From a virus: a DNA stretch of 26,312 bases. This document shows, piece after piece, positions 6,770 through 14,996 of the stretch. Position 1 is the first letter of the stretch, and every line of letters starts with the position of its first letter. The DNA lies in the IMG/VR virus record IMGVR_UViG_3300033143_001034, positions 1 through 26,312 of that record; one strand, 5' to 3'. The notes beneath the pieces are model-generated. The model had not been told where the DNA came from. It saw nothing but the letters and a program-made list of their open reading frames with translations, and ran no database searches. The translations under genes and the position numbers were made by a program.

Positions 6770-8209
6770 TTAAACAGCAATTACAGTATGTGGATAAATT
6801 GTAGTTGCCATAAACGCATTTATAACACCTTCAACAAATGTTTTTTGTGGATTAACACCACCTGTAAATCCTACAAATCCTGCGGTTTCAAAATTCTGCA
6901 CTGCAATAATAGTTTTTTGCGGAGAGAATGATGGCATACCACTTGAAGCTACTCGATTGGCACATGATTCAACAATGTACATATCATAAATGGAACCAGC
7001 TACGATTTCATTTGGAAATTCAACATGCATTTGTTGCCAAGCTTTACCACCAGGGTATTGACGATGTCCATGAGTATCTCTATAATATTGTAAGACTTCT
7101 TCTGCATAACCAGAACCTTCAGAAGGACCAGTTAACATTTCAGAAGCAGCAGTAGCACCGAATCCAGATTCTAATCCAACCTGTACGCGATGTTTAGTTT
7201 GTGACACTTCATCATAAAATGCCTCTGCCATATCTAAAGCTAATACTATAACTTGATCTACTTCAGCATCAGCAACGCCAACTGCAGTACCACCTGCTAT
7301 AATACGACCTACAACAGCTGTATTAGCAGCAGTAGGACGAGCATAAGGTACAATTTGTGATGCAGCAACAACTAATCCAGATGCAACCATAGCAGTTAAT
7401 GTTTGAATCAAATCAGCATCAACAGTTAACCTAATAGGTTGTCCATCATCTGTAAAACCAATTACAATAACATCACCAGCAGTTAATGCCAGTGCAGTAG
7501 TAAATGTAATAACGTTATTAGCAGCAGCTGGCACAATAGGTGTAACTGAGTTTGTGGGATCAAATACTACACAAAATGCAACCATCTCGCTAGCCATTTG
7601 AGTTTTTTGTGTATTAAAATCAAATACTATATGTTGTAGTAAATGGTCTCTACGTTGTGCATCAAGTGTATAAAGTGTTGAAGCAAAATAATCAGGAGTT
7701 GTAAAACGACCTTGCTTAAATGGAGTATTATTTCCATTATAAAGATCTATTCTCCAACCACGAAGTGCACCGTTTAAGATATATTCAGTTTCATCATTAA
7801 TTGCAACTTCACCAATAGTACCTGCTTCTGCACCTACTATCCATGAACTATTTTGTTTAGTAGTAGCACCTCTACCAACAGCTCTAACTGTACAAGTTCC
7901 TGAAATTCTAGGAGATTGTTCTAGAGTTTTTTGGTATAATGGAGTTCTATCTCCAGCTGTATCTCTGTGTTGGATAAACTGAATATAAGGAATTCCAGTA
8001 GCACCTGTAGTAGTTACTCCTGCAGTAATAGCAGCAGCATCTAATGCTTCATGATTACCAGAACCAACAAATTCAGTAAATACACCAATTCCACCTATAC
8101 CAACATTAATTGCATCTGTAACAAAGTTATATAAACGAAGGCCATCACCTAATTGAGCTACGCCTGGACGCAAAACTATAAAGTTTTCTACTTTTGATTT
8201 ATTAATCAT
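6770..8209 (-). CDS. Virion structural protein, probably abundant (tail tube or head/neck component, unassigned)
   Basis: A 479-aa soluble protein rich in Ala, Val, Thr and Gly, with a long central beta region (V-I-T-F-T-T-A-L-A-L-T-A-G-D-V-I-V-I-G-F around 235-255) and helix-forming ends. I cannot name its family with certainty. It follows the connector gene by 41 bp and is the only gene before a strong terminator (6696-6728), which is what one expects of a product made in large amounts, such as a tail tube/major tail protein or a decoration protein. The N-terminal phrase K-V-E-N-F-I-V-L-R-P-G-V-A and the C-terminal V-I-N-A-F-M-A-T-T-I-Y-P-H-T-V-I do not match any fold I know well. No ATPase, protease or hydrolase motif is visible. 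Structural role is inferred from position, composition and size. Confidence 0.6.
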   Translation of the reverse strand: MINKSKVENFIVLRPGVAQLGDGLRLYNFVTDAINVGIGGIGVFTEFVGSGNHEALDAAAITAGVTTTGATGIPYIQFIQHRDTAGDRTPLYQKTLEQSPRISGTCTVRAVGRGATTKQNSSWIVGAEAGTIGEVAINDETEYILNGALRGWRIDLYNGNNTPFKQGRFTTPDYFASTLYTLDAQRRDHLLQHIVFDFNTQKTQMASEMVAFCVVFDPTNSVTPIVPAAANNVITFTTALALTAGDVIVIGFTDDGQPIRLTVDADLIQTLTAMVASGLVVAASQIVPYARPTAANTAVVGRIIAGGTAVGVADAEVDQVIVLALDMAEAFYDEVSQTKHRVQVGLESGFGATAASEMLTGPSEGSGYAEEVLQYYRDTHGHRQYPGGKAWQQMHVEFPNEIVAGSIYDMYIVESCANRVASSGMPSFSPQKTIIAVQNFETAGFVGFTGGVNPQKTFVEGVINAFMATTIYPHTVIAV

Positions 8210-8250
8210 TTTTATTTATTATTAAAATTTATTTAAAAATTTTGAAAAGT

Positions 8251-9036
8251 TTATTTATTCTTATTATCTATTTGTACTGATGTTTGATAGCCAAACTGAT
8301 CTTGTATTTCTTTAAAAGCATACAGTACAGCTTTGTCTACTATTTCATCATGAAAATTCTTGTGAATGTCACAATTTACTAAGGCTGATGTAGCCGGAGC
8401 AACTGTAACTTTATCATCAATATGTATATAAGTACCAAGGCATACTCTATCTGGTTGCTTAATATAATTCAGTTGAACTGATGTTATACTAAATTGGGGC
8501 ACTCCTGCGTAGTTTGTTGTATCAAAATAGATACTATAAAGGTCAGCATTAGCTGTCGAAACAAGAGTACTTCTTCCAAAGTTAGCATGTACTCTACTCC
8601 AATCGAAATTAGGCTCATTAAACGTATTTTTTCTATCGTCTATTTGCCATTCTTTGTGGTCGATAGTTTTAGCACAATCATTTTTATCTATTATTATTCT
8701 AGCAGAAGTAAGAAATAAATAGGGATAAGTTAAATCCCTTAATCTTATTTCATATTTACCACTGCCAAGACTAACAGGAGTTAAAGCCGGTTGTACTGGG
8801 TCCTTGATATGTAAAGTCATTAGATTACTTATACGCTCTTGATTTGTTTCAAAACCTGCTTTCTTAGGTTGATCTCCTCCAAGAGGATAACCAAAACCAT
8901 AACGTTCTTTTACCCAAGCTTGTATAGCTCTATTAAGATAAGCATCCTTCTCATTATCATAAAAGTCTGCTCTATCTTGAGATGCTACACGATCTAATCT
9001 TAAGTCAAATTCGTAATGCATTTCATCTATAAGCAT
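8251..9036 (-). CDS. Head-tail connector (adaptor/neck ring) protein
   Basis: A 261-aa protein. The N-terminus (residues about 5-45) has the helical pattern of phage head-tail adaptors: a hydrophobic/charged helix, then D-A-Y-L-N-R-A-I-Q-A-W-V-K-E-R-Y. This Y-L-N-x-A/G-x-x-x-(F/W)-(V/I)-x-x-R-Y signature recurs in ring proteins that dock under the portal in podovirus-like and crAss-like phages. A central beta part follows (K-Y-E-I-R-L-R-D-L-x-Y-P-Y near 93-105), and a C-terminal helix (F-H-D-E-I-V-D-K-A-V-L-Y-A-F-K-E-I, about 229-245) of the kind also seen in that family. Its place two genes after the major capsid gene agrees. I rate the connector assignment as likely; which ring it forms is unknown. 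Confidence 0.65.
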   Translation of the reverse strand: MLIDEMHYEFDLRLDRVASQDRADFYDNEKDAYLNRAIQAWVKERYGFGYPLGGDQPKKAGFETNQERISNLMTLHIKDPVQPALTPVSLGSGKYEIRLRDLTYPYLFLTSARIIIDKNDCAKTIDHKEWQIDDRKNTFNEPNFDWSRVHANFGRSTLVSTANADLYSIYFDTTNYAGVPQFSITSVQLNYIKQPDRVCLGTYIHIDDKVTVAPATSALVNCDIHKNFHDEIVDKAVLYAFKEIQDQFGYQTSVQIDNKNK

Positions 9037-9060
9037 AGTAATCTATATTTTAATTATTAT

Positions 9061-10152
9061 TTAATACCTAGTTTTAGCACGATATTGAGATCTTAAAACC
9101 TCAACCTCTTCTTGATACTCTGGAGCAATTAAGAACTGACGAATGAATGCATCCTTAGATTTCCATTCCCATGATTCTCTTTTACCGCCGTCACTAGAAG
9201 GCTGCGACCAGAATAGTTTATTATTACGCATAGTCAATAATCCTGGAATAGACAAAAGATCAAAAAGTTCTACATGTCCTTCAAAGATTTCTCTAGTTGC
9301 AATATCTTTCCATAAATTATAGATACTCATAAACTCATCATATGTCTCATCACTACGAGTAACGAAGTCATTGATAGTAGAATAAGCATCAGCCTTAGCA
9401 TCTCCTTTGATTTTAAGTTGTAATGCTTTACAGAAATCTGCAATAGTATTATCATTTAAAGACATAAGTTCTTCTAAGCGTGCCCCAAACTTATGGGTTT
9501 TACGAACAGATTCTGATTCTCTATTTGAACGCTCAGTCTCATCTACAATATAATGTGTAGCACGTGAATTATGGTGCAACTCATCAAAAGAATTAGCAAC
9601 CATTTTATGTACTTTTAACATATAGTAGTTCATCTCTTGGATAGGGTTATTTAAATCTAAATAAGTAACTCCATCATTAAGTAAGATTCTAGATTCGGAA
9701 CGTTGATAAAATGGTGTATCACCAGGTAATTTTGAAGCCAATGTATCAGATACTTGATTAGTATAATGCCCTCTAGGTTTATTATGCTTATATTCAAGTA
9801 ACTCTTGACGTCGGATTCTTTTATTTCCTTTTAGCAACTCTTCCCAACCAGGACGATAAAAATCTAATTCTTTATAAGGATTATCTACGATTTCATTTAA
9901 ACCAGTAAGTAATCCATTTCTACTCAAAGGAGCACAATATTCTACTACTGTACCTGGTAGACGAGTAAGATTTTTAGCATCTTTAGATTTTGTATGGTAC
10001 CTCTTTGTACCATCTGCGTTCGTTGTATACTTAGGTGCTCCTCCAGCTACATTAAGAACTTCCATTTTAACCTTTACAGAGCATTTCTTAAAAGGACTTG
10101 GTTCGATCTTAACTATATTTGGACTAGTGCCAGTATTAATTATCTTTGGCAT
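9061..10152 (-). CDS. Conserved capsid-module protein of unknown role
   Basis: A 363-aa soluble, mostly helical and highly charged protein. It follows the major capsid gene after a hairpin (10179-10214) and precedes the connector gene by 24 bp, a slot often held by a capsid-associated or head-completion protein in crAss-like phages. Visible features are a basic N-terminal region (F-K-K-C-S-V-K-V-K-M near 21-30), a long helical middle (N-S-F-D-E-L-H-H-N, about 196-204), and an aromatic C-terminal part (L-F-W-S-Q-P, E-S-W-E-W-K). There is no recognisable enzymatic motif, membrane helix or signal peptide. I do not recognise the family; a head-completion, decoration or packaged internal protein are all possible. 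Confidence 0.55.
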   Translation of the reverse strand: MPKIINTGTSPNIVKIEPSPFKKCSVKVKMEVLNVAGGAPKYTTNADGTKRYHTKSKDAKNLTRLPGTVVEYCAPLSRNGLLTGLNEIVDNPYKELDFYRPGWEELLKGNKRIRRQELLEYKHNKPRGHYTNQVSDTLASKLPGDTPFYQRSESRILLNDGVTYLDLNNPIQEMNYYMLKVHKMVANSFDELHHNSRATHYIVDETERSNRESESVRKTHKFGARLEELMSLNDNTIADFCKALQLKIKGDAKADAYSTINDFVTRSDETYDEFMSIYNLWKDIATREIFEGHVELFDLLSIPGLLTMRNNKLFWSQPSSDGGKRESWEWKSKDAFIRQFLIAPEYQEEVEVLRSQYRAKTRY

Positions 10153-10178
10153 ATTTCTTAATAAATTTTTTCGTTGTT

Positions 10179-10214
10179 AAATAAATGTATGAGGAGAATG
10201 ATATCTCCTCATAC
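10179..10214 (-). terminator. Stem-loop immediately after the major capsid gene, probable partial terminator
   Basis: On the minus strand a perfect 11-bp stem (GTATGAGGAGA, 10214-10204, with TCTCCTCATAC, 10197-10187) has a 6-nt loop and is followed by ATTTATTT (10186-10179). The stem is strong but the T-run is broken by A residues, so it would probably stop only part of the transcription, or protect the 3' end of capsid mRNA. This would give more capsid message than downstream neck and fibre message. Confidence 0.65.
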
Positions 10215-10260
10215 TAGTTTTAAATTATTTAGTACAACACTTTAGTTAGTTAGTTGTTTT

Positions 10261-11841
10261 TTATGCTATGTTCAAGAAAATAGCACCGCATCTAGAAACA
10301 TCAGCAATCATAAGACCTGCAGATTTTTCTTTAATAAGTGAATATCCTGAGATACCACCTGCTAATCCATATCCACCATCAGTAATAGGTAGTCCTGATT
10401 TAGGATCCCACTTACCTTTATGTGAAATGTCATAGTCACAATATTGTTCCTTAACCATTGAAATGTTAGGGTCACTTAATCCTGTACCTTGTTGCTTAGT
10501 AGTTCCAAAGTCTAAGATATCTGCTCTCCATGAATCAATAGTATAATTAGGGAATACTGGGTGCATTCTTGGTTGGAAGTAACGGTTATCATAACTTGGG
10601 TTAATCATAACTTGTACCTCCACGATGAATCCTTTGTATGAAGCAAAGTAAGCACCGTAATCCATGTGATGATAATCTGAACCTTTACGAATAAAGTGAG
10701 TATCTAATGTTAGGAATGTAGCTGAATCAGCTTTTACCATTGCATCAAACATCTCAGCAAATTTAATTCCGCAAGATAAAACAATCTTAGCATCACCTCT
10801 ATTTCTTTTATCTTTCAATATAGCAGTAAACCAATCATTCAATTGTGAAAGAGTTAGGTTACCATTATGTTGTAGTACATTACCAGCTTCTAGTTGCTCA
10901 CGCAATCCTGAACCTGTAGTAACTGTAAAGCCTTCTCTTGACTTAATGTAAGATGAAGCACGTCCTAAGACTAGTGCATCTTCTACGTCAGAGAAAATAC
11001 GATTATGCATTTCTGCTTCAGCCATTGATAAGAAGTTAGTCCATTTAACTGGATTACCTTTTTCATCTTGTGACATAAAAGGAATACGTAGTTGATTAAC
11101 ATACTTACCGTAGTATTCATCTCCATATTTGCCTTCGTCTGCACAGTTTTTAGCTTTACGAGCTGCACGGTCAGATAATTCAAACTTAACAGCAAATTGA
11201 CCTAGTTGACCTTCAGATTCGAAGATAGTTGCAAATTGAAATCCACCATAATCTTGGTTAGATTCAGAAGCAACAGCACTAGATACTTTGCAAAATTCCA
11301 TATTCTCTTGAATTAATTCAGGAGGGAAGAATTCAGCTGGATTATCAGTTACTAATTGTACTGTATATATATATTCATTTACGCCAAGTTCTAATGGCTC
11401 TTCATCCATTACACGTAGACGATATGCATTGTCCTCTCCTTGAATGATATCAGGAAGTTGGAACCATGGTTTGTCTAATACAATTTGAAATGGTTGTTGG
11501 TTAAGACCTGGTCTTGGGTCAGTATTGATTGTTTGAGTTACACGTAGTTTTTGGTACATGTCTCCAGATAACCTCCAGCGATATATATGGTTCGTTAACA
11601 TTTTAACGTTACCTTTAGCTTCAGTCATACCAATCATTGGCTTATCGTGATACATATCAGTAGCAGAGAATACTCTAGCATATCCCATATTAATATTATG
11701 GGGCTGATCGATACCAAAAGCCGCGTGCAAGTGCTCAGACAATACTTCTCCACGTACTCCTAAACCAGGAGTTATACGAGTTGGTTTACGTCCAAATGAT
11801 ACTTGCGAATTAAAAAAGTTAGTGTTGCCTTGATGACTCAT
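10261..11841 (-). CDS. Major capsid protein
   Basis: A 526-aa protein with the size, composition and genome place of the HK97-fold major capsid protein of crAss-like and related Bacteroidota phages: portal, then scaffold, then this gene. The N-terminal segment (S-H-Q-G-N-T-N-F-F-N-S-Q, then F-G-R-K-P-T-R) would be the flexible N-arm. The centre (residues about 215-300) has a long charged helix-rich stretch ending in A-E-M-H-N-R-I-F-S-D-V-E-D-A-L-V-L-G, compatible with the spine helix and P-domain. The C-terminal half contains A-Y-F-A-S-Y-K-G-F-I-V-E-V and H-P-V-F-P-N-Y-T, strand-like. It is preceded by a 56-bp leader and followed by a strong stem-loop, consistent with high expression. I find no maturation protease in the window. 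The call rests mainly on context; no fold search was possible. Confidence 0.82.
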   Translation of the reverse strand: MSHQGNTNFFNSQVSFGRKPTRITPGLGVRGEVLSEHLHAAFGIDQPHNINMGYARVFSATDMYHDKPMIGMTEAKGNVKMLTNHIYRWRLSGDMYQKLRVTQTINTDPRPGLNQQPFQIVLDKPWFQLPDIIQGEDNAYRLRVMDEEPLELGVNEYIYTVQLVTDNPAEFFPPELIQENMEFCKVSSAVASESNQDYGGFQFATIFESEGQLGQFAVKFELSDRAARKAKNCADEGKYGDEYYGKYVNQLRIPFMSQDEKGNPVKWTNFLSMAEAEMHNRIFSDVEDALVLGRASSYIKSREGFTVTTGSGLREQLEAGNVLQHNGNLTLSQLNDWFTAILKDKRNRGDAKIVLSCGIKFAEMFDAMVKADSATFLTLDTHFIRKGSDYHHMDYGAYFASYKGFIVEVQVMINPSYDNRYFQPRMHPVFPNYTIDSWRADILDFGTTKQQGTGLSDPNISMVKEQYCDYDISHKGKWDPKSGLPITDGGYGLAGGISGYSLIKEKSAGLMIADVSRCGAIFLNIA

Positions 11842-11897
11842 TATTTAGTTGTTTTTAAAAATTTGTTTACTTAATTATTTATGAACTGCTTTTATAT

Positions 11898-13247
11898 TTA
11901 CATAAACCAGTTCCTATTTACATCTGTTACTCTAGGTTGTTTTACATTTCCTTTTTGTTGAGGATCAACATTACCCATTGTAGTTCTAGACATATTACTC
12001 TTATTTTGTAACCTTTGTACTATTTTATTTAAAGTAGATTGAGGTATTTCCTCAGTATTTGCTTCTCCAAACGTACTAGTCTCTAAATTAAATTTTGAAA
12101 TAAAATCTAAAAACACTTGAAAAAGCACAGGGTTATTAAAAATAATTTCCTGTTTATATTGCCATAAAGGCATTTCTTGTCCATTTTCTAATGTAACAAA
12201 AGAAGCTTCTCTTCTTACTGTTGCTTTTTTACCTTCGGACCATTTACGTTTATTAAGACTATCAATAAATACATGATTCCAATTATTAAGATCTTGCTGA
12301 AGTTGTAAATCAGCTTGCTCTTGTTGTTGCATTAATGCTAAAGTTTTTTGTTCTTCTAAACTAGCTTTATGTTGTGCTATTTGAACAAAGTGAGCTTTAG
12401 CGATTTCTGCTTCACGTCTGAGTGTTAAATTCTCTGCTAACCTTTCAATTTGAGCAGGTACATTTTCTATAATCTTTCTATCTCTATTATCACTTGGATC
12501 TAATCCATCTGTATGATATAATTTTACAATAGCTCTTTGTGCTCTTTCTGAAGAAATATTGTAAGTAGCAAAATCAAATTCTTCCTTTAGTATATTTTGC
12601 ATTTTAGGAAGATCTGTAAAATTTTTACCATAGTAACCATAATCAAATAATTGTAACATTAATGGATCATGTGCTACTTGATTTCTAACAAAGTCAAGGG
12701 CTTCATTCCTTTGTGCTGCTAGTGTATCATTCTTATACATTGCTAATGTATCTAAATCTAATCTACTATAATCTACATTCTCTGGTAAACGAATCATATC
12801 GAATTCCTCGAGGATATTAAATGCCAAAAGATAAGGATCTTCTCTATTTATTTGATTGCTATCTTCACGTTCTTGTTGCATATCATGCGGTAATCGTGGA
12901 GATTGCTGATTCAAATTCTGTTGTGGAGTTTTTGTACCACTATCTTGGAAGTCAGGATCTAATGCTGATGGTTGTACTTCAAGAGTTTTCTTATGTGCAT
13001 CTTCCCAATGGTCTCTTTCTGGTTCTCTAGGTTGACGTACAGCAGGAGTACTTCGTGGTTGTGATTGTACATGTTGTGGCGTATTTACTTGTAGGCCTCC
13101 TCCTGTATTCATTGTTGGAGTAGACGTAGGAAGATTTTGTGCAGCTGCTTCCATAGCTTTATTTTCATTAGCAATAATGCTATCCACATCAAAGTTATCA
13201 CCCCAAGAATTACTTGCTATTTGACTTAAGTCTGGTTTGTTTGCCAT
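11898..13247 (-). CDS. Scaffold-like capsid assembly protein
   Basis: A 449-aa protein between the chaperonin gene (11 bp upstream) and the major capsid gene (56 bp downstream), the usual slot for a scaffolding protein. Residues about 30-135 are low-complexity and rich in Gln, Pro, Ser and Thr, so probably disordered. Residues 135-260 are helical, and about 265-328 form a Gln/Glu/Ala-rich coiled coil (H-K-A-S-L-E-E-Q-K-T, then M-Q-Q-Q-E-Q-A-D-L-Q). The C-terminus is basic (Q-Q-K-G-N-V-K-Q-P-R-V near the end), as expected for the part of a scaffold that binds capsid subunits. Disordered start, coiled-coil middle and basic end are the standard scaffold layout. Sequence identity to a known scaffold was not checked. 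A minor virion protein is the main alternative. Confidence 0.68.
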   Translation of the reverse strand: MANKPDLSQIASNSWGDNFDVDSIIANENKAMEAAAQNLPTSTPTMNTGGGLQVNTPQHVQSQPRSTPAVRQPREPERDHWEDAHKKTLEVQPSALDPDFQDSGTKTPQQNLNQQSPRLPHDMQQEREDSNQINREDPYLLAFNILEEFDMIRLPENVDYSRLDLDTLAMYKNDTLAAQRNEALDFVRNQVAHDPLMLQLFDYGYYGKNFTDLPKMQNILKEEFDFATYNISSERAQRAIVKLYHTDGLDPSDNRDRKIIENVPAQIERLAENLTLRREAEIAKAHFVQIAQHKASLEEQKTLALMQQQEQADLQLQQDLNNWNHVFIDSLNKRKWSEGKKATVRREASFVTLENGQEMPLWQYKQEIIFNNPVLFQVFLDFISKFNLETSTFGEANTEEIPQSTLNKIVQRLQNKSNMSRTTMGNVDPQQKGNVKQPRVTDVNRNWFM

Positions 13248-13258
13248 TTTTTAATTTT

Positions 13259-14941
13259 TTAAATATTATGTATTGCCTTCTCAATAGACAAGATGCTTTT
13301 AGCTACAGATACTGCGTTAACTAGTGAATCTATTAATACTCCAGTTGGGTCATAAATAGTATAATCATCTAGTCCATAGAATTCATTAGTGATTACATTA
13401 TAACCTAGTTCATTATCTCTTATTTTAGGATATATTTCCTCCATATTTATATCAGAGTTTTTACACAACTGCTCGAATGGTTCTAATAAACTATTAACTA
13501 GAATACTATATCCTTCTCCAAGATGAGACTTTCTAAGTTCCTCAGCAGTTTTAATAAATGTATATCCACCACCAATACTGATACCTCTATCAATAGCAGC
13601 TTTAACAGCTTCTGCTGCATCGTCTATTCTATCTTTTTTCTCATTCATCTCTACTTCAGTTGGGGCACCTACATATATTACAGCTACACCTCCTGCTAAT
13701 GTTGCTAGACGTCTTTTATAGTAGACTTTATCGTTTTCACTTATGTCTTCTTCTGCAAGTCTAGTTTTCGTTATTTCTATAAGTTGATCTACAATAGGAG
13801 TTTCAGCAAACCCTCCTAAAATAGAAGTATAATCTTCATCTACTATAACTTCTTCTGCAAATCCAATTTGACCTGGTTCCTCAGCAGTACTTCTACTAGC
13901 ACTAGTTAATGCAGCTATATCATTCATAATTTCTGTCTTACGATCTCCAAAACCATCATGTTCTGTTATCATAATATTAAATTGTTCTGGATGCATAATC
14001 TTATTGTTAATTAAAGTCTGCAATACTACAGGCTCTATGTCATTAACTATAAATAGTATAGGATTATTCTTAACTAACCTACCATGTTCATCTCCATTAA
14101 CTATACTAATATATGGTTGTAAATCAGATATACTTCTAATAGTGTCATCAAATAATACTATGTATACTTTACTAGCTTTCCATTCCATTCTAACATGATC
14201 AGATAAAAATTGTGGAGCATAGAACCCTTTATTATATTTTATGCCTTTAACCTTATCAATTCTATTCTTTGTTTTATGAGACGACTTAACTTCAATATGT
14301 CCATACACTCCTATATCTTGTATAATGTCATATATAAAATTACCTATCTCTGTATTACTAGCTGATACAGTTGCAATATGCAATAGCTTTTCAAAGTTAG
14401 CTTCTATATTTAATGAGTGCTTTTTAATATACGTTATAGCCATGTCTTTAGCTGCATCTATTTCTTTAGATAACTCATAAAAACTCTTACCTTTTGCCAT
14501 AACTTTAAACCCCTCATTAATAATATATTGTGCTAAAATCAATGTAGTTGTTGTACCATCTCCACTAGACTTAACTGTTTTCTCTGCTGCCTCTCTAACT
14601 ATCTCAATAGCCATTCTTTCAATTGGATCATCAGAAGTTACCTGATTAGCTGCTGTTACACCATCTTTAGTAATTCTAGGTCTTTGTGTTCGTCTATCAT
14701 TAAACAGAACATTTTTTCCCTTAGCTCCTAATGTTACTTTAACAGTATCTGCTAACTTATTAACTCCTTTAATAATCTTTTCCTTAACAGTCATCTTCAT
14801 AGCTTCTTCTTTATATACTGTAAAATAAGCTTCCTCTTTATCTTGAAGTGTACTATTTAATTTTTTTGCAGATTTATAAAAAGGATGTGGAGGCATTCCA
14901 TTATCTTTAAGTACATTATCTAATTCTTCTTTACTTTTCAT
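13259..14941 (-). CDS. groEL: Phage-encoded group I chaperonin (GroEL/Hsp60)
   Basis: A 560-aa ATP-dependent folding chaperonin. Key residues by hand alignment to E. coli GroEL: the nucleotide loop VKVTLGAKGKN (67-77), TKDG with D93 (E. coli D52), GDGTTT at 127-132 (D87), D441 in RIDDA (D398, which activates water), GGG 457-459, and D531 in DPT (D495). The apical mark GFGDRK is at 330-335 and L-A-G-G-V-A-V-I-x-V-G-A at 415-426. All three domains are present, so it should assemble and hydrolyse ATP. About 48 residues precede the normal GroEL start (internal Met at 48 and 50 could be alternative starts), and the C-terminal GGM tail is missing. It lies between portal and scaffold genes, 11 bp before the latter, with no terminator, so is co-expressed with its likely clients. 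No GroES gene is seen. Chaperonins are known in several phages (for example Pseudomonas phage EL). Confidence 0.95.
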   Translation of the reverse strand: MKSKEELDNVLKDNGMPPHPFYKSAKKLNSTLQDKEEAYFTVYKEEAMKMTVKEKIIKGVNKLADTVKVTLGAKGKNVLFNDRRTQRPRITKDGVTAANQVTSDDPIERMAIEIVREAAEKTVKSSGDGTTTTLILAQYIINEGFKVMAKGKSFYELSKEIDAAKDMAITYIKKHSLNIEANFEKLLHIATVSASNTEIGNFIYDIIQDIGVYGHIEVKSSHKTKNRIDKVKGIKYNKGFYAPQFLSDHVRMEWKASKVYIVLFDDTIRSISDLQPYISIVNGDEHGRLVKNNPILFIVNDIEPVVLQTLINNKIMHPEQFNIMITEHDGFGDRKTEIMNDIAALTSASRSTAEEPGQIGFAEEVIVDEDYTSILGGFAETPIVDQLIEITKTRLAEEDISENDKVYYKRRLATLAGGVAVIYVGAPTEVEMNEKKDRIDDAAEAVKAAIDRGISIGGGYTFIKTAEELRKSHLGEGYSILVNSLLEPFEQLCKNSDINMEEIYPKIRDNELGYNVITNEFYGLDDYTIYDPTGVLIDSLVNAVSVAKSILSIEKAIHNI

Positions 14942-14954
14942 TTCTTTTTAATTT

Positions 14955-14982
14955 AACTAAGTATCAATTAAGATACTTAGTT
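14955..14982 (-). promoter_or_regulatory. Perfect stem-loop in the leader of the phage chaperonin gene
   Basis: AACTAAGTATC (14955-14965) and GATACTTAGTT (14972-14982) form an 11-bp perfect inverted repeat with a 6-nt loop. In the leftward mRNA it lies just after the portal stop and ends 13 nt before the chaperonin ATG. It is followed by AAATTAAAAAGAAA, not by a T-run, so it is not a normal intrinsic terminator in this direction. It could be an RNA processing site, an mRNA stabiliser, or an operator for a dyad-binding protein. Structure is seen; role is not known. Confidence 0.5.
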
Positions 14983-14996
14983 TAAGTGTGTAATGT

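Noticed and set aside
12821-13030. Plus-strand open frame opposite the scaffold gene
   Set aside because: It has no ribosome site or domain and lies inside a well supported minus-strand gene.
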